A stretch of 38,617 bases of DNA from Archangium sp. GTDB taxonomy: Bacteria > Myxococcota > Myxococcia > Myxococcales > Myxococcaceae. A program made the translations under genes and the position numbers. The stretch lies in the NCBI GenBank assembly GCA_030695565.1, contig JAUYRZ010000108.1:1-38617 (forward strand), given 5' to 3'. The notes under the pieces were generated by a model. It had not been told where the DNA came from. It did no database searches and worked only from the letters and a program-made list of their open reading frames with translations. Below are positions 7,533 to 18,520 of this stretch, one piece after another; position 1 is the first letter of the stretch; each line of letters starts with the position of its first letter.

Positions 7533-7925
7533 ATGACTAAGACCTACGCTGTCGGTGACACCTTCACGCTCGTGCGTGCCTGCGACCCCTATCGCCCGAT
7601 TTATTACGCGGCCGCTTCGGGCGACTTCAACCCCATCCACATCGACCCCGCGGTGGGCCAGGAAGCAGGCCTGGGCGGCGCGATCCTCCAGGGCTTGTGC
7701 ACCCTGGGCTGGGCGGTCGACGCGTTCATCGGCTACCTCGGCGATCCAGGCCGGGTCAGCGGCGTGAACGTACGCTTCAGCCGGCCCGTGGCGATCAACG
7801 ACACGGTGACCTTCACCGGCACGGTGATCTCCATCGAGAACGGCACGCTGGTCGCCGAACTCGAAGCGGTCAACCAACGCGACGAGACCGTGCTCAAGGG
7901 CGCCACCGTCGAAGGGCGGGTCTGA
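7533..7925 (+). CDS. MaoC-like hotdog dehydratase (HadB-like)
   Basis: A single hotdog domain of 130 residues. The hydratase-2 motif is intact: YYAAASGDFNPIHIDP, with the catalytic Asp at 31 and His at 36. Such proteins hydrate or dehydrate (3R)-hydroxyacyl thioesters. The start at 7533 is chosen because the family begins just ahead of 'Y.VGD.F'. In-frame ATGs inside the repeat array (for example 7284) would add 83 residues of translated repeat and are not credible. A FAS1-type hotdog gene follows after 2 bp, recalling the mycobacterial HadA-HadB heterodimer, in which only HadB carries the catalytic motif. Confidence 0.9.
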   Translation: MTKTYAVGDTFTLVRACDPYRPIYYAAASGDFNPIHIDPAVGQEAGLGGAILQGLCTLGWAVDAFIGYLGDPGRVSGVNVRFSRPVAINDTVTFTGTVISIENGTLVAELEAVNQRDETVLKGATVEGRV

Positions 7926-7927
7926 TC

Positions 7928-8410
7928 GTGGCTCTCGACAAGAGGTTCATCGGCCGCGAGTACGGGCCGTTCTTCTACGAAGCGGGCCTCGAGAAGATGC
8001 GCGAGTTCGCTTACGCGGTGGGCGGCTCCATCCCCTCCACCGGCTATTCGGCGAAAGGTGCGCCCGAGCGCCTGCACCCCGTGCTCCACGATGAAGTGGC
8101 CGCCAAGGCCTCGGCCTGGGGTTCGGTGATCGCCCTGCCCACCTTCGCGGTCACCTTCGCCATCGCGCCCTTCGGCCGGGCCTGCAGCGATCCCGAGCTC
8201 GCGCTCAACCTGCTGCGGCTGGTGCACGGCGAGCAGTCGTTCGAGTTCTTCGAGGTGGTGCGTTCGGGCGACAAGCTCACCACCAGCGGGAAGATCACCG
8301 ACATCCTCACCAAACGAAGCCTCGACTTCCTCACGGTGACCACCGAGACCACGAACCAGCACGGCAAGCTGGTGGTGCGCGCGAAGTGGACCGCGATCAT
8401 CCGCGGCTGA
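7928..8410 (+). CDS. FAS1-like dehydratase domain protein (HadA-like)
   Basis: A hotdog protein of 160 residues starting at GTG 7928, two bases after the MaoC-like stop. It begins DKRFIGREYGPFFYEAGLEK and contains 'HPVLHDEVAAKASAWG', 'LRLVHGEQSFEFFEVVRSGD' and 'TTETTNQHGKLVV'. This is the pattern of the N-terminal MaoC dehydratase (FAS1_DH_region/HadA) family. It lacks the Asp/His motif of its neighbour, so it probably serves as the non-catalytic, substrate-tunnel partner. Its 3' end overlaps the convergent TPR gene by 14 bp. Confidence 0.85.
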   Translation: MALDKRFIGREYGPFFYEAGLEKMREFAYAVGGSIPSTGYSAKGAPERLHPVLHDEVAAKASAWGSVIALPTFAVTFAIAPFGRACSDPELALNLLRLVHGEQSFEFFEVVRSGDKLTTSGKITDILTKRSLDFLTVTTETTNQHGKLVVRAKWTAIIRG

Positions 8411-9752
8411 TCACGCCCTCTTCCACCAGCTGGGCGAGAATGCGGGCGGTGTCGATGCGCGACATGCCCGAGACCGAAAAGAGATCGTCGAAGCTGACCG
8501 TGCCGTCGATCTGCGCCAGCACGAAACCGGCCCGGTGATCGAGGTTGAGCCAGATGATCTCGTCGTCCTTGAGCAGCACCCGGGGGATCGTGTCGGGTTT
8601 GCCCAGCTTCGACTCGAACATGGCCAGCAGCGTCTTTTCGCTGCGCTCGCGCATGAGCAGCACTTCGGGGTCATCGGGCGCGATCTCCTGCGCCTTGACG
8701 ATCAGCTCCATGGCGCCGCTGTGATCGTCGAGATCGAGCAGGTCACGCGCGCCTCGAAGGATCGTGCGGATCTCTTCTTTGCGTGACGGGGGAGCAGGCG
8801 ACGCCTTCGAGTCGGCCGAGATGAGATCGAGCGCGCGATCACGCCCCACCACCGCCTCGAGCTTGATGCCGGGGTTGCTGCGCTGATCCCAGGCCGACTC
8901 CGCGCGCGGCGCCAATGACGGTGACGGGCGCGGCACCGGCGTGAACTCTTCTTCGACGGTGCGCTGTTCCTGCGGCGGTGGGCTGCTGCTCGCCCACGCC
9001 CACGCCTGGCCCATCGGCTCGGGCCGCACCGGCGCGGGCGCAGCGGCAGGCAAACTGGCAAACAACGGCGGCGTCGAAGGCGAAGGCGTGGGCAACGCCC
9101 CGAAGGTGACCGTCATGGGCGCCGGCTCAGCGGGGCCGGAACCGAACAGCGGGGGCGTCGACGACGGCGGGGCGTCAGGGCCGGCATCCCCCCCCAGCTC
9201 GATGGTTTTGGGCGCGACGGGCACCTCTTCATCGTCGGGGCCAAAGAGCTGCAGCGTGGTGCGGGGCGCTGCGCCCTTCGCGGCGGGGAACAACAGCGTC
9301 GACTTCGGTACGGGCGAGTTGTTGCCCAGCACCACGTTGGAGGACGACGAGGCGGTGTACGGCCTGGGATCTTCGCCGCTCGACGCAGGCATCGGCTGCG
9401 GCACCGGCGTGGCTGCGCCCGTCAAGCGGCCCCAGTCACCCTCGAGGTCGGCTTCGGGGAGCGGCTGGGTCGAAGGGCCCCACTCGACCTGCGTGCGGCG
9501 GTCGGGGCGCTCGAAGGGGTTGGTGCCGATCGAGCTGGCGATCGACGGCGGCGAGGGCGTCTTCGAGGACGCAGCGGGAGGTGCGGTGTCTTCGCCCGGC
9601 GCGGGTGCACCGGCGAGCAACTGGGTTGCTTTCTGATTGCCCGGGTCGAGCTTGAGCGCTCGCTCGAACAACTTCCGGGCGCCTTCGCGATCACCTGACA
9701 GCTTGAGCCAGATTCCCGCTTCGACGAGCTGTGACGCGCGATCGCTGCTCAT
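8397..9752 (-). CDS. TPR protein with Pro-rich linker and C-terminal helical domain
   Basis: A protein of 451 residues in three parts. An N-terminal TPR (about 1-45, 'AGIWLKLSGDREGARKLFERALKLDP') is followed by a low-complexity Pro/Ser/Ala linker (about 50-310). A second TPR-like region ('DLLDLDDHSGAMELIVKAQEIAPDDPEVLLM') leads to a C-terminal module with 'FVLAQIDGTVSFDDLFSVSGMSRIDTARILAQLVEEGVI', which looks like a winged-helix-like segment known from myxobacterial TPR/regulatory proteins. There is no signal peptide. It follows the Hsp70 gene across an 88-bp repeat copy and may act with that chaperone. The function is not known. Confidence 0.8.
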   Translation of the reverse strand: MSSDRASQLVEAGIWLKLSGDREGARKLFERALKLDPGNQKATQLLAGAPAPGEDTAPPAASSKTPSPPSIASSIGTNPFERPDRRTQVEWGPSTQPLPEADLEGDWGRLTGAATPVPQPMPASSGEDPRPYTASSSSNVVLGNNSPVPKSTLLFPAAKGAAPRTTLQLFGPDDEEVPVAPKTIELGGDAGPDAPPSSTPPLFGSGPAEPAPMTVTFGALPTPSPSTPPLFASLPAAAPAPVRPEPMGQAWAWASSSPPPQEQRTVEEEFTPVPRPSPSLAPRAESAWDQRSNPGIKLEAVVGRDRALDLISADSKASPAPPSRKEEIRTILRGARDLLDLDDHSGAMELIVKAQEIAPDDPEVLLMRERSEKTLLAMFESKLGKPDTIPRVLLKDDEIIWLNLDHRAGFVLAQIDGTVSFDDLFSVSGMSRIDTARILAQLVEEGVISRG

Positions 9753-9840
9753 GAGTGGACCCGGTAGCAGCGGAACGCTGCGCGAGACAGACGGGAGCGA
9801 AGCGGACGTCTGGCCGAGGTGGAGCGACCCAGAAACATAG
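9753..9840 (-). repeat. Junction repeat between Hsp70 stop and TPR gene start
   Basis: All 88 bases between the Hsp70 stop (9841) and the ATG at 9752 are one copy of the repeat, read with transcription. By eye it differs from array units at about ten positions. The hairpin GCAGCG-TTC-CGCTGC is intact (plus-strand view near 9767-9781). The left boundary reads CTATGTTTCTGGG and the right boundary CACTCATGAGC. ATG is therefore present at both edges, but there is no exact longer direct repeat as at the other two loci. Confidence 0.8.
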
Positions 9841-11679
<1,839 letters not shown>

Positions 11680-11691
11680 GAGCCCGCTACG

Positions 11692-12636
11692 TTAGAACGG
11701 CCAGAGCTTCTTGCCGTGTTTTTTGACCTCTGGATGGTCAGGGTCGATGCGAACGGCCTCGTCGAAGTGCTTCTTGGCCATCGCCTTCATGCCCGCTTCG
11801 CCCAGCAGCCGGGCGAGGTGCACGCGGAACTCCACGTTCCGGGGCGCTGCCTCGACGGCCTTGAGGGCGAAGCTCGCGGCCTCCCGGGCATCCCCCCGGC
11901 GCTCCAGCAACATCGAGGTCTTGTGAGCGGCCTTGAAGTTGAGTGGGTTCGCATTGACCGCGGTCTTGAGCGCCTGCAGGGCCAGCTCTTCATCGCCCCG
12001 GTTGAGGGCCTCGAGGGCGTGTTTGAAGCTCGACTCGGAGCGCACCAGGTCGGCCCCCTTGCGCACCTCGATCATCATCGCCTTCACCTCGGCGTGCAGC
12101 GGGTCGATCTGCGCGGCGTTGTTCAGGTGCGTGACCGCCTGGCTGTACTCCTGCCTGCCGACGTGCTCCTTGGCCTTGCTCAGGTACTCCTGCACCTTGG
12201 TGGCCTTGGCCAGGTACGGGTGCCGGGCCAGGCGCTGCCGCCGCTCGGAGTCACGGGCCTCTTCGGTCTCGGTGCGCGCTTCGGGCTTGAAGGCGGCGTT
12301 GGTGTTGGTGGTGGCGCGGGCCGCCGCGCGAACGAAGGGGTTGGCGGCGAGATAGACCTCGCGCTTTTCCGGGTCGCTCAGCGTCTGATTCGCCTCGACC
12401 AGCCGCTTGAAGATGCGATCGAGCTTGCCGCGAAAGCTGCCCAGGTTCTTCCCGAAATACTTGTCGGGGTGGAACTTGCGCGAGGCTTCCCGAAACGCCG
12501 CGCGCACCTCATCAGCCGACGCTCCGGAAGGAACGCCGAGGAACTCGAAGAGGTTGTTCGAGGCCACCTTGGCGTCCAGGGCAAGGATCTCCTCCTTGCG
12601 CACGTCGTCGAGGTCGACCTTTTCTTCTACAGCCAC
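11692..12636 (-). CDS. J-domain protein with C-terminal TPRs
   Basis: A protein of 314 residues starting at GTG 12636 with a G-rich ribosome site just upstream. The J domain spans about 25-100, with the HPD motif (KFHPDKYFGKNL, HPD 56-58) that stimulates Hsp70 ATPase. The C-terminal half (about 165-310) holds TPR helices ('EYSQAVTHLNNAAQIDPLHAEV', 'GDEELALQALKTAVNANPLN', 'MKAMAKKHFDEAVRIDPDH'). It has no zinc-finger or Gly/Phe region, so it is a class III J protein. It ends 12 bp before the Hsp70 start, which points to a dedicated pair. Confidence 0.88.
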   Translation of the reverse strand: MAVEEKVDLDDVRKEEILALDAKVASNNLFEFLGVPSGASADEVRAAFREASRKFHPDKYFGKNLGSFRGKLDRIFKRLVEANQTLSDPEKREVYLAANPFVRAAARATTNTNAAFKPEARTETEEARDSERRQRLARHPYLAKATKVQEYLSKAKEHVGRQEYSQAVTHLNNAAQIDPLHAEVKAMMIEVRKGADLVRSESSFKHALEALNRGDEELALQALKTAVNANPLNFKAAHKTSMLLERRGDAREAASFALKAVEAAPRNVEFRVHLARLLGEAGMKAMAKKHFDEAVRIDPDHPEVKKHGKKLWPF

Positions 12637-12666
12637 CTGGAACCCCCGTCCTCGAAGCGTCTCATG

Positions 12667-13889
<1,223 letters not shown>

Positions 13890-13893
<4 letters not shown>

Positions 13894-15221
13894 AGAATGT
13901 ACCGCGAGAGGTCTTCATCCTTGACCAGATCTGACAGCCGGGCCCTGACCAACGCCCCGTCGATACGGTAGTTCTTGTCGACCAGCTCAGAGGCAGAAAA
14001 GGCCACCTCATCGAGCAGGCGCTCCAGCAGGGTGTGCAGCCGGCGCGCTCCGATGTTCTGGGAGCGGTCGTTGACCTGGGCGGCCAACGTGGCGATCTCC
14101 ACCAACGCGTCGTCGGTGAAGGTGAGGTTGACGCCTTCGGTGAAGAGCAGCGCTTCGTACTGCTTGATGAGCGAGTTCTTGGGCTCGCGCAGGATGCGCA
14201 CCAGGTCTTCGTTGGTCAACGCCTCCAACTCGACGCGAATGGGAAAGCGGCCTTGCAGCTCGGGGATCAGATCCGACGGCTTGGACACGTGGAAAGCGCC
14301 GGCCGCGATGAACAGCATGTGATCAGTCTTCACCTGGCCGTACTTGGTGTTGATGGTGCTGCCTTCCACGATGGGCAACAGATCGCGCTGCACCCCTTCA
14401 CGCGAGACCTCGGGCCCACCGGTCTTGCCTTCGCGGCTGGCGATCTTGTCGATCTCGTCGAGGAAGATGATGCCGTCGTTCTCCGCGCGTTTGAGCGCCT
14501 CGCGGTTGACCCGGTCTTGATCGATCAGCTTTCCCGCTTCTTCCTGCTCCAGCACCTTGAGCGCGTCGGCCACGCCCAGCCGGTGTTTGCGGGTGCGGTT
14601 GCCGAAGCCGGGCATGTTCTTGAAGAGGTCCTGGAGGTTGACGCCGACCTCCTCCATGCCCTGCCCCGAGAAGTTCTTCATGAACATCAGGTTGGAGTCC
14701 TGCACCTCGACCTCCACCTGCGTGTCGTCGAGCGTGCCGGCGCGCAGCTGGGCGCGAAGTTTTTCACGTTCACCCTCGGAGAGATGCGGGCTCGCCCGGC
14801 CGTTGCCACCGCGCAGCAGATCCTGCAGGCGATCTTCGGCGTGCTCGAGGGCCCGGCCCTTCACGCGCACCAGCTCTTCATCACGCACCAGGGCGATGGC
14901 GGCCTCCACCAGATCGCGCACCATCGACTCGACGTCGCGGCCCACGTAGCCGACCTCGGTGAACTTGCTGGCCTCGACCTTGATGAACGGCGCCTGCGCC
15001 AGCTTGGCCAGCCTGCGGGCGATCTCGGTCTTCCCCACCCCGGTGGGCCCGATGAGGATGATGTTCTTGGGCGTGATGTCTTCGCGCAGGTCGGGGTTGG
15101 CGTGTTGCCGGCGCCAGCGGTTGCGCAGCGCGATGGCCACCGCCCGTTTCGCGGCGGTCTGCCCAATGATGTAGCGATCGAGCTCGCTGACGATCTCCCG
15201 CGGGGTCAAGGACGAGCGCAT
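13890..15221 (-). CDS. hslU: HslU, ATPase subunit of the HslVU protease
   Basis: An AAA+ unfoldase that feeds substrates into the HslV peptidase. Walker A is GPTGVGKT (58-65) and Walker B is FLDEIDK. The I-domain lies between them. The family-specific opening ([18 protein letters not shown]) and the C-terminal tail ending LSRYIL, which docks into HslV, are both present. Its 443 residues are normal. Its ATG overlaps the hslV stop by one base and its stop overlaps the argD start, so the three genes are tightly coupled. Confidence 0.97.
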
Positions 15222-15739
15222 CAGAGCTCCTCGATGGCGATGTTCTGGTTCGTGTAGATGCAGATGTCGGCGGCGATCTGCAGCGAGGTCTCCACGATCT
15301 GCTTCGCGTCGAGCGCGGAGTGCTGCAGCAGCGCGCGGGCGGCGGCTTGCGCATAGGGGCCGCCGCTGCCCACCGCGGCGATGCCTAAGTCAGGCTCGAC
15401 CACGTCGCCTGCGCCCGAGAGGATGAAGGTCTTCTCTTTGTCGGCCACCACCAGCAGCGCCTCGAGGCGGCGGAGGAAGCGATCGGTGCGCCAGTCTTTG
15501 CCGAGCTCCACGGCGGCGCGGGCGAGGTTCTTCTGGTGCTCCTTGAGCTTGGCCTCGAAACGTTCGAAGAGCGTGAAGGCGTCGGCGGTGCCCCCGGCGA
15601 ACCCGGCGATCACCGAGCCGTCGGCCAGCCTGCGCACCTTGCGGGCGTTGCCCTTCATCACGATCTTGTCGAGCGTGACCTGGCCGTCTCCACCGAGCAC
15701 GACCTTGCCGTCCCGGCGCACACAGAGAATCGTCGTCAT
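15221..15739 (-). CDS. hslV: HslV, peptidase subunit of the HslVU protease
   Basis: A threonine peptidase of the proteasome beta fold. Removal of Met1 exposes the catalytic Thr2 ([22 protein letters not shown]). The typical '[10 protein letters not shown]', '[18 protein letters not shown]' and '[15 protein letters not shown]' follow. Its 172 residues are normal. No Shine-Dalgarno sequence is visible before the ATG, and a TTGACA-type promoter lies close by, so the transcript may be nearly leaderless. Confidence 0.97.
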   Translation of the reverse strand: MTTILCVRRDGKVVLGGDGQVTLDKIVMKGNARKVRRLADGSVIAGFAGGTADAFTLFERFEAKLKEHQKNLARAAVELGKDWRTDRFLRRLEALLVVADKEKTFILSGAGDVVEPDLGIAAVGSGGPYAQAAARALLQHSALDAKQIVETSLQIAADICIYTNQNIAIEEL

Positions 15740-15748
15740 CGCGCGTTC

Positions 15749-15778
15749 TTAACAGCGCACGCGGGCGATGGCTGTCAA
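15749..15778 (-). promoter_or_regulatory. Candidate promoter of hslV
   Basis: On the minus strand TTGACA (15778-15773) is followed by 18 bases and TGTTAA (15754-15749). The -35 is perfect and the -10 matches three of six consensus bases. The -35 overlaps the stop codon of the small membrane protein gene upstream. A start 6-7 bases after the -10 would leave only about 3-5 untranslated bases before the hslV ATG. Confidence 0.4.
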
Positions 15779-16071
15779 GTCGGGGCCGGTACAGCGCGCG
15801 CGCGCCACCCGGAGAACGCCAGCGCGGCCCCACCAGTGAGGAGCACCAGCCCAAGTCCCAGCGCGACGGTGGCCTTGGTGCCCTCTTCTTTGGCGCGCCG
15901 TTCGACGGTGAAGATGGTCTGGCCACCGTAGAGCACGGCCGGGTTACGGCGGGCGCGTTCGGCGGTCTCCGTCTCCTGGGTCGCGTGCCGGCGATAGTCG
16001 GTGGACAGCACGGAGACGAAAGCGCCCACGAGGAGCAACGCGATTCCGAGCATGAGTCGATTGAGGTTCAT
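15775..16071 (-). CDS. Small two-helix membrane protein
   Basis: The protein has 98 residues with two hydrophobic segments: MNLNRLMLGIALLLVGAFVS near the N-terminus and ATVALGLGLVLLTGGAALAF near the C-terminus. About 45 charged residues lie between them. The ATG at 16071 is chosen because it begins the first membrane helix. The longer open frame upstream overlaps the Smr gene in another phase. The family is not recognised. It sits between the Smr gene and hslV on the same strand. Confidence 0.65.
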   Translation of the reverse strand: MNLNRLMLGIALLLVGAFVSVLSTDYRRHATQETETAERARRNPAVLYGGQTIFTVERRAKEEGTKATVALGLGLVLLTGGAALAFSGWRARAVPAPT

Positions 16072-16109
16072 GCCTGCCGAACCCGCGCCGAGCAAATCGG
16101 GTGAAATGT

Positions 16110-16775
16110 TTAGCGCCGCAGCAACACGTAGATCGCGCCCATGCCGCCGTCTTTGGGTTTGGCCGAGCAGAAGCCCAACACCTGCTTGGCCACCCGCCCG
16201 TGCGTGAGCCACTCCTGCGCCCCTCGCTTGAGCACGGGGATCTGGTCGGTCGAGTTGAGCCCGCGCCCGGTGACCACCAGCACGCAGCGGTGACCCGCGA
16301 TGCGGCACTTCTGAATGAAGGCCTCGAGTGAGGGCTTCGCTTGTTCCCGCGTCAGGCCGTGAAGGTCGAGGGTGGCCTGGGTGGTGAAGTCGCCCGCGCG
16401 CAGCTTGCGCATCACGCCCTGGTCGAAGCCGCGCACCGAGCCTTCGACGAACTCATCGGAATCGGAGAGTTCGAACTCGCCCCCGTCGGAGACCAACTCG
16501 GCGAGCCGGGCGAGACTCTCGGCCTCTTCATTGGGGCGCTTGAGCTGCGCGGCGGTGGGCGGCTCGGGCGGGCCCACGCGCTCTTTGACCTGGCGCACCG
16601 GGCCGACCGCGCCCACGGCTTCGAGAAACATCGCCGACTCTTCATCGAGGGGCTTCTCGACCTGCACCTTGCGTTTGGGCGGAGGCGGCGGCGCTGCCTT
16701 CGCTGGAGCCCTGGCCTGCTCGAGCTTCACGCCAGAGAACGGATTGTTGAAGGGCGTTTCTTTCTTCTTCGTCAC
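16110..16775 (-). CDS. Smr-domain protein
   Basis: The C-terminal Smr domain has LDLHGLTREQAKPSLEAFI and 'VLVVTGRGLNS'. Such domains nick or bind DNA/RNA in MutS2 and stand-alone Smr proteins. The N-terminal half is a disordered Pro/Lys/Glu-rich region. The start is taken at GTG 16775 (TKKKETPFNNPFSG) with a GAG-type ribosome site 7 bases upstream. The frame stays open further upstream to about 16892, but there it runs through repeat and relic DNA. The exact nucleic-acid substrate is unknown. Confidence 0.85.
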   Translation of the reverse strand: MTKKKETPFNNPFSGVKLEQARAPAKAAPPPPPKRKVQVEKPLDEESAMFLEAVGAVGPVRQVKERVGPPEPPTAAQLKRPNEEAESLARLAELVSDGGEFELSDSDEFVEGSVRGFDQGVMRKLRAGDFTTQATLDLHGLTREQAKPSLEAFIQKCRIAGHRCVLVVTGRGLNSTDQIPVLKRGAQEWLTHGRVAKQVLGFCSAKPKDGGMGAIYVLLRR

Positions 16776-16846
16776 GGTGTTCTCAATAACCCAGTTCTGG
16801 AAAAGGTTCGGCCCGAGAGCAGTCGGGGCCCGAAGTGCTCCCTCGA

Positions 16847-16876
16847 CCGTTCGCATCGAGCGCAGTCGAGATGCCA
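16847..16876. repeat. Copy of the CCGTTCGCATCGAG motif
   Basis: CCGTTCGCATCGAGCGCAG occurs here and also at 30486, where it forms a long perfect hairpin. In this copy a shorter hairpin is possible between GCATCGA and TCGAGATGC with one bulged base. It is the second dispersed intergenic motif in the window. Confidence 0.5.
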
Positions 16877-16968
16877 CTCGTTGCGCGAGCAAAGGTGGTT
16901 CCTTCGCGAACTCGCCGGCGAAGCTGGTTCCCTGCTCGGGAGGAACGGGGGCGTCACGTGCTCAGGCG

Positions 16969-17213
16969 GCGTGGCCCAACAGCTCCTGAATGCTCCGAAT
17001 GTCGGTCGCCGCCGGCGAGCAGGTGCGTAGCGAACGAGTGGCGCAGCGCATGGGGCGACATCTTCCGGTTGAGCCGGAGCTGAGCGACGGTACTCATCCA
17101 GGTGCCGCTAGACCGAACGCGTGGTGAGCCGCCCCCCGCGAAAATTCAAGAACAGCGCCTGGGGATCCTGCTTCTTGGCCGGCTTGACCAACAACTCACC
17201 CCGTCGCTCCACG
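16969..17213 (-). pseudogene. Decayed duplicate of an internal xerC segment
   Basis: This stretch aligns with 18606-18846 of the intact xerC gene (about residues 188-267), with long identical runs such as GCTTGACCAACAACTCACCC. It is clearly dead. Two single-base indels relative to xerC break the frame (near 17005-17030 and 17080-17100). An in-frame TAG replaces the Glu codon of 'RSVERHL'. Both the N-terminal domain and the catalytic-Tyr end are missing. The 'GELLVKPAKKQDP.ALFLNF' block remains readable. It lies in the same orientation as xerC about 1.6 kb away. Confidence 0.9.
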
Positions 17214-17334
17214 TCCCGGACGCGACGGAGCAACGGCTGCGCATCGTCGTGCTCGGCCGCGAGCCCCGACGTGGCGCTGCTCGACGCCTGCGCGCCGCAA
17301 CCCGACTCTGCATGGGTCACTGACGGTCCCGCAG

Positions 17335-18360
17335 CTACTGTTCGATGCAGTAGAGCGATTTGGTCAGATTGCACTCGTTGCCGAAGAGGGCCGACTGCGT
17401 CCAGTTGGCGTCGCGGGAGTTGTTGTCACCGTCCTGGCCAGTCGCGGTGCTGAGCGCGGAGGTCCAGTTCGAGCAGTGAACGGTGGATCGGGTGCCTCCG
17501 ACGACGGTTCCGGTCCACACGCTCGAGGAGAAATAGGCACCGTCCTCGTCGACCCTGACCTCCTCGAAGGGGAGCGTGGTGAGGTTCGTCTTGTTGTTGA
17601 ACAGCTTGGTCTTTTGTTTGGAGGGGCTGAGCCGGTACCACGGGCCGACGTCAGCGATGCGGCTGATGGCGTCGGTGGTGCCATCCGAGAGCCACGCCTT
17701 CCAGGTCCCACTGACGAGCGCGGCCTGAGCGGCTGTCATGCACTTCTGATCGCCGCCCGTGAGGCCGCCCAAGTTTCCGTTGTACCGCGTCTTGGTGGCG
17801 AAGATGCGCTTGACGGTGGTGCAGGTGTCGGTCTCACAGATCTGGTTCGCCGTGCAGGTGGAGCACGCTCCTCCGGCGGAGCCACAGAGCATCGAGCCGG
17901 TGTTGCTGGGGTACTGACAGCGCCCCGCGGCGTCACAACACCCGTTGCTACACGTCGTGGGTCCGCAGCTCGTGCCTCCGCCGCCGCCTGAGCCGCCGCC
18001 ACCACCACCACCAGCCCCACCGCCGGATCCAGCCGACGTGCACACGCCGAGCTGGCACGTCTGCGCCAGACCACACGCCACGCACAGCTGGGCAGCCCCG
18101 CCACACGCGGCGTTCGAGGCGCCAGTCTGGCAGGCGCCGCTCGCGTCGCAGCAGCCGTTACAGTTGTTCGCGTTGCACAACGACGAGCCGCACTGGCACG
18201 CCGCGTAGGTGCCGTCAGCCTGGCAGCTCTGCGCGCCCATCTTTCCGTCAACGCAGGCGCAGGCGTTGCTCTCGCCCGTCACGCATCGGGTGCTTGGGCC
18301 ACAGCCGCACAGCAAGGCGGCGCTCAGGTGAATCAGCGCGACGTGAAGGAGACGATTCAT
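17335..18360 (-). CDS. Cys-rich lipoprotein with DUF1554/C-type-lectin-like domain
   Basis: A protein of 341 residues from ATG 18360. The signal peptide (MNRLLHVALIHLSAALLCGC) ends in a lipobox. A Cys-rich part (CNANNCNGCCDASGACQ, and later CSNGCCDAAGRC) follows, split by a pure Gly/Ser linker. The C-terminal domain 'RIFATKTRYNGNLGGLTGGD' with 'AAQAALVSGTWKAWLSDGTTDA', 'GPWYRLS' and 'CSNWTSA' matches the DUF1554 (endostatin/C-type-lectin-like) pattern of myxobacterial and leptospiral surface proteins. It lies between a dead and a live copy of xerC sequence, so it may be an acquired cargo gene. The ligand is unknown. Confidence 0.82.
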   Translation of the reverse strand: MNRLLHVALIHLSAALLCGCGPSTRCVTGESNACACVDGKMGAQSCQADGTYAACQCGSSLCNANNCNGCCDASGACQTGASNAACGGAAQLCVACGLAQTCQLGVCTSAGSGGGAGGGGGGGSGGGGGTSCGPTTCSNGCCDAAGRCQYPSNTGSMLCGSAGGACSTCTANQICETDTCTTVKRIFATKTRYNGNLGGLTGGDQKCMTAAQAALVSGTWKAWLSDGTTDAISRIADVGPWYRLSPSKQKTKLFNNKTNLTTLPFEEVRVDEDGAYFSSSVWTGTVVGGTRSTVHCSNWTSALSTATGQDGDNNSRDANWTQSALFGNECNLTKSLYCIEQ

Positions 18361-18401
18361 GGGCGCGCTGCATAGTGCCCGCCTCCCGCGCCAGCAAGCT
18401 C

Positions 18402-18495
18402 GGAACCAGGCCGTCACCGTCGTTGTCGAGCTCAGGGCAGCCGTCTTCGTCGCGAAAGCCGTCCTTGTCCCCGGCGGCGTTCAGACAGGCGTCGG
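18402..18495 (-). pseudogene. Relic of a thrombospondin type 3 repeat protein
   Basis: On the minus strand one frame reads ACLNAAGDKDGFRDEDGCPE followed by LDNDGDGL. This is the calcium-binding TSP3 signature (DxDxDGxxDxxD, CP) common in OmpA-type and adhesin proteins. A stop lies just before it (TGA GCC GAC GCC TGT) and the repeat pattern ends after about 30 residues. Only a fragment is left. It lies between the xerC 3' end and the start of the DUF1554-type lipoprotein gene. Confidence 0.65.
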
Positions 18496-18520
18496 CTCAG
18501 GGTGAGGGCCAAACCACCAC

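Larger units (their letters stand above)
16776..17334. other. Gene-free stretch with relic and repeat DNA
   Basis: No intact gene is visible in these 559 bases. They hold a hairpin-like dispersed motif (16847-16870), a decayed xerC fragment (16969-17213) and about 120 bases (17214-17334) in which nothing could be recognised. The stretch separates the Smr gene from the DUF1554-type lipoprotein gene. Confidence 0.7.

Noticed and set aside
7085-7534. Minus-strand protein rich in 'RDRWERSGQLAEAERPESW' repeats
   Set aside because: It is the translation of the DNA repeat. The units differ by indels that shift the frame, and the array has a better explanation as intergenic repeat.
17214-17334. Possible response-regulator-like fragment (PDVALLDACAP)
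   Set aside because: The stretch is too short, no other receiver-domain residues are visible and the frame is not supported.
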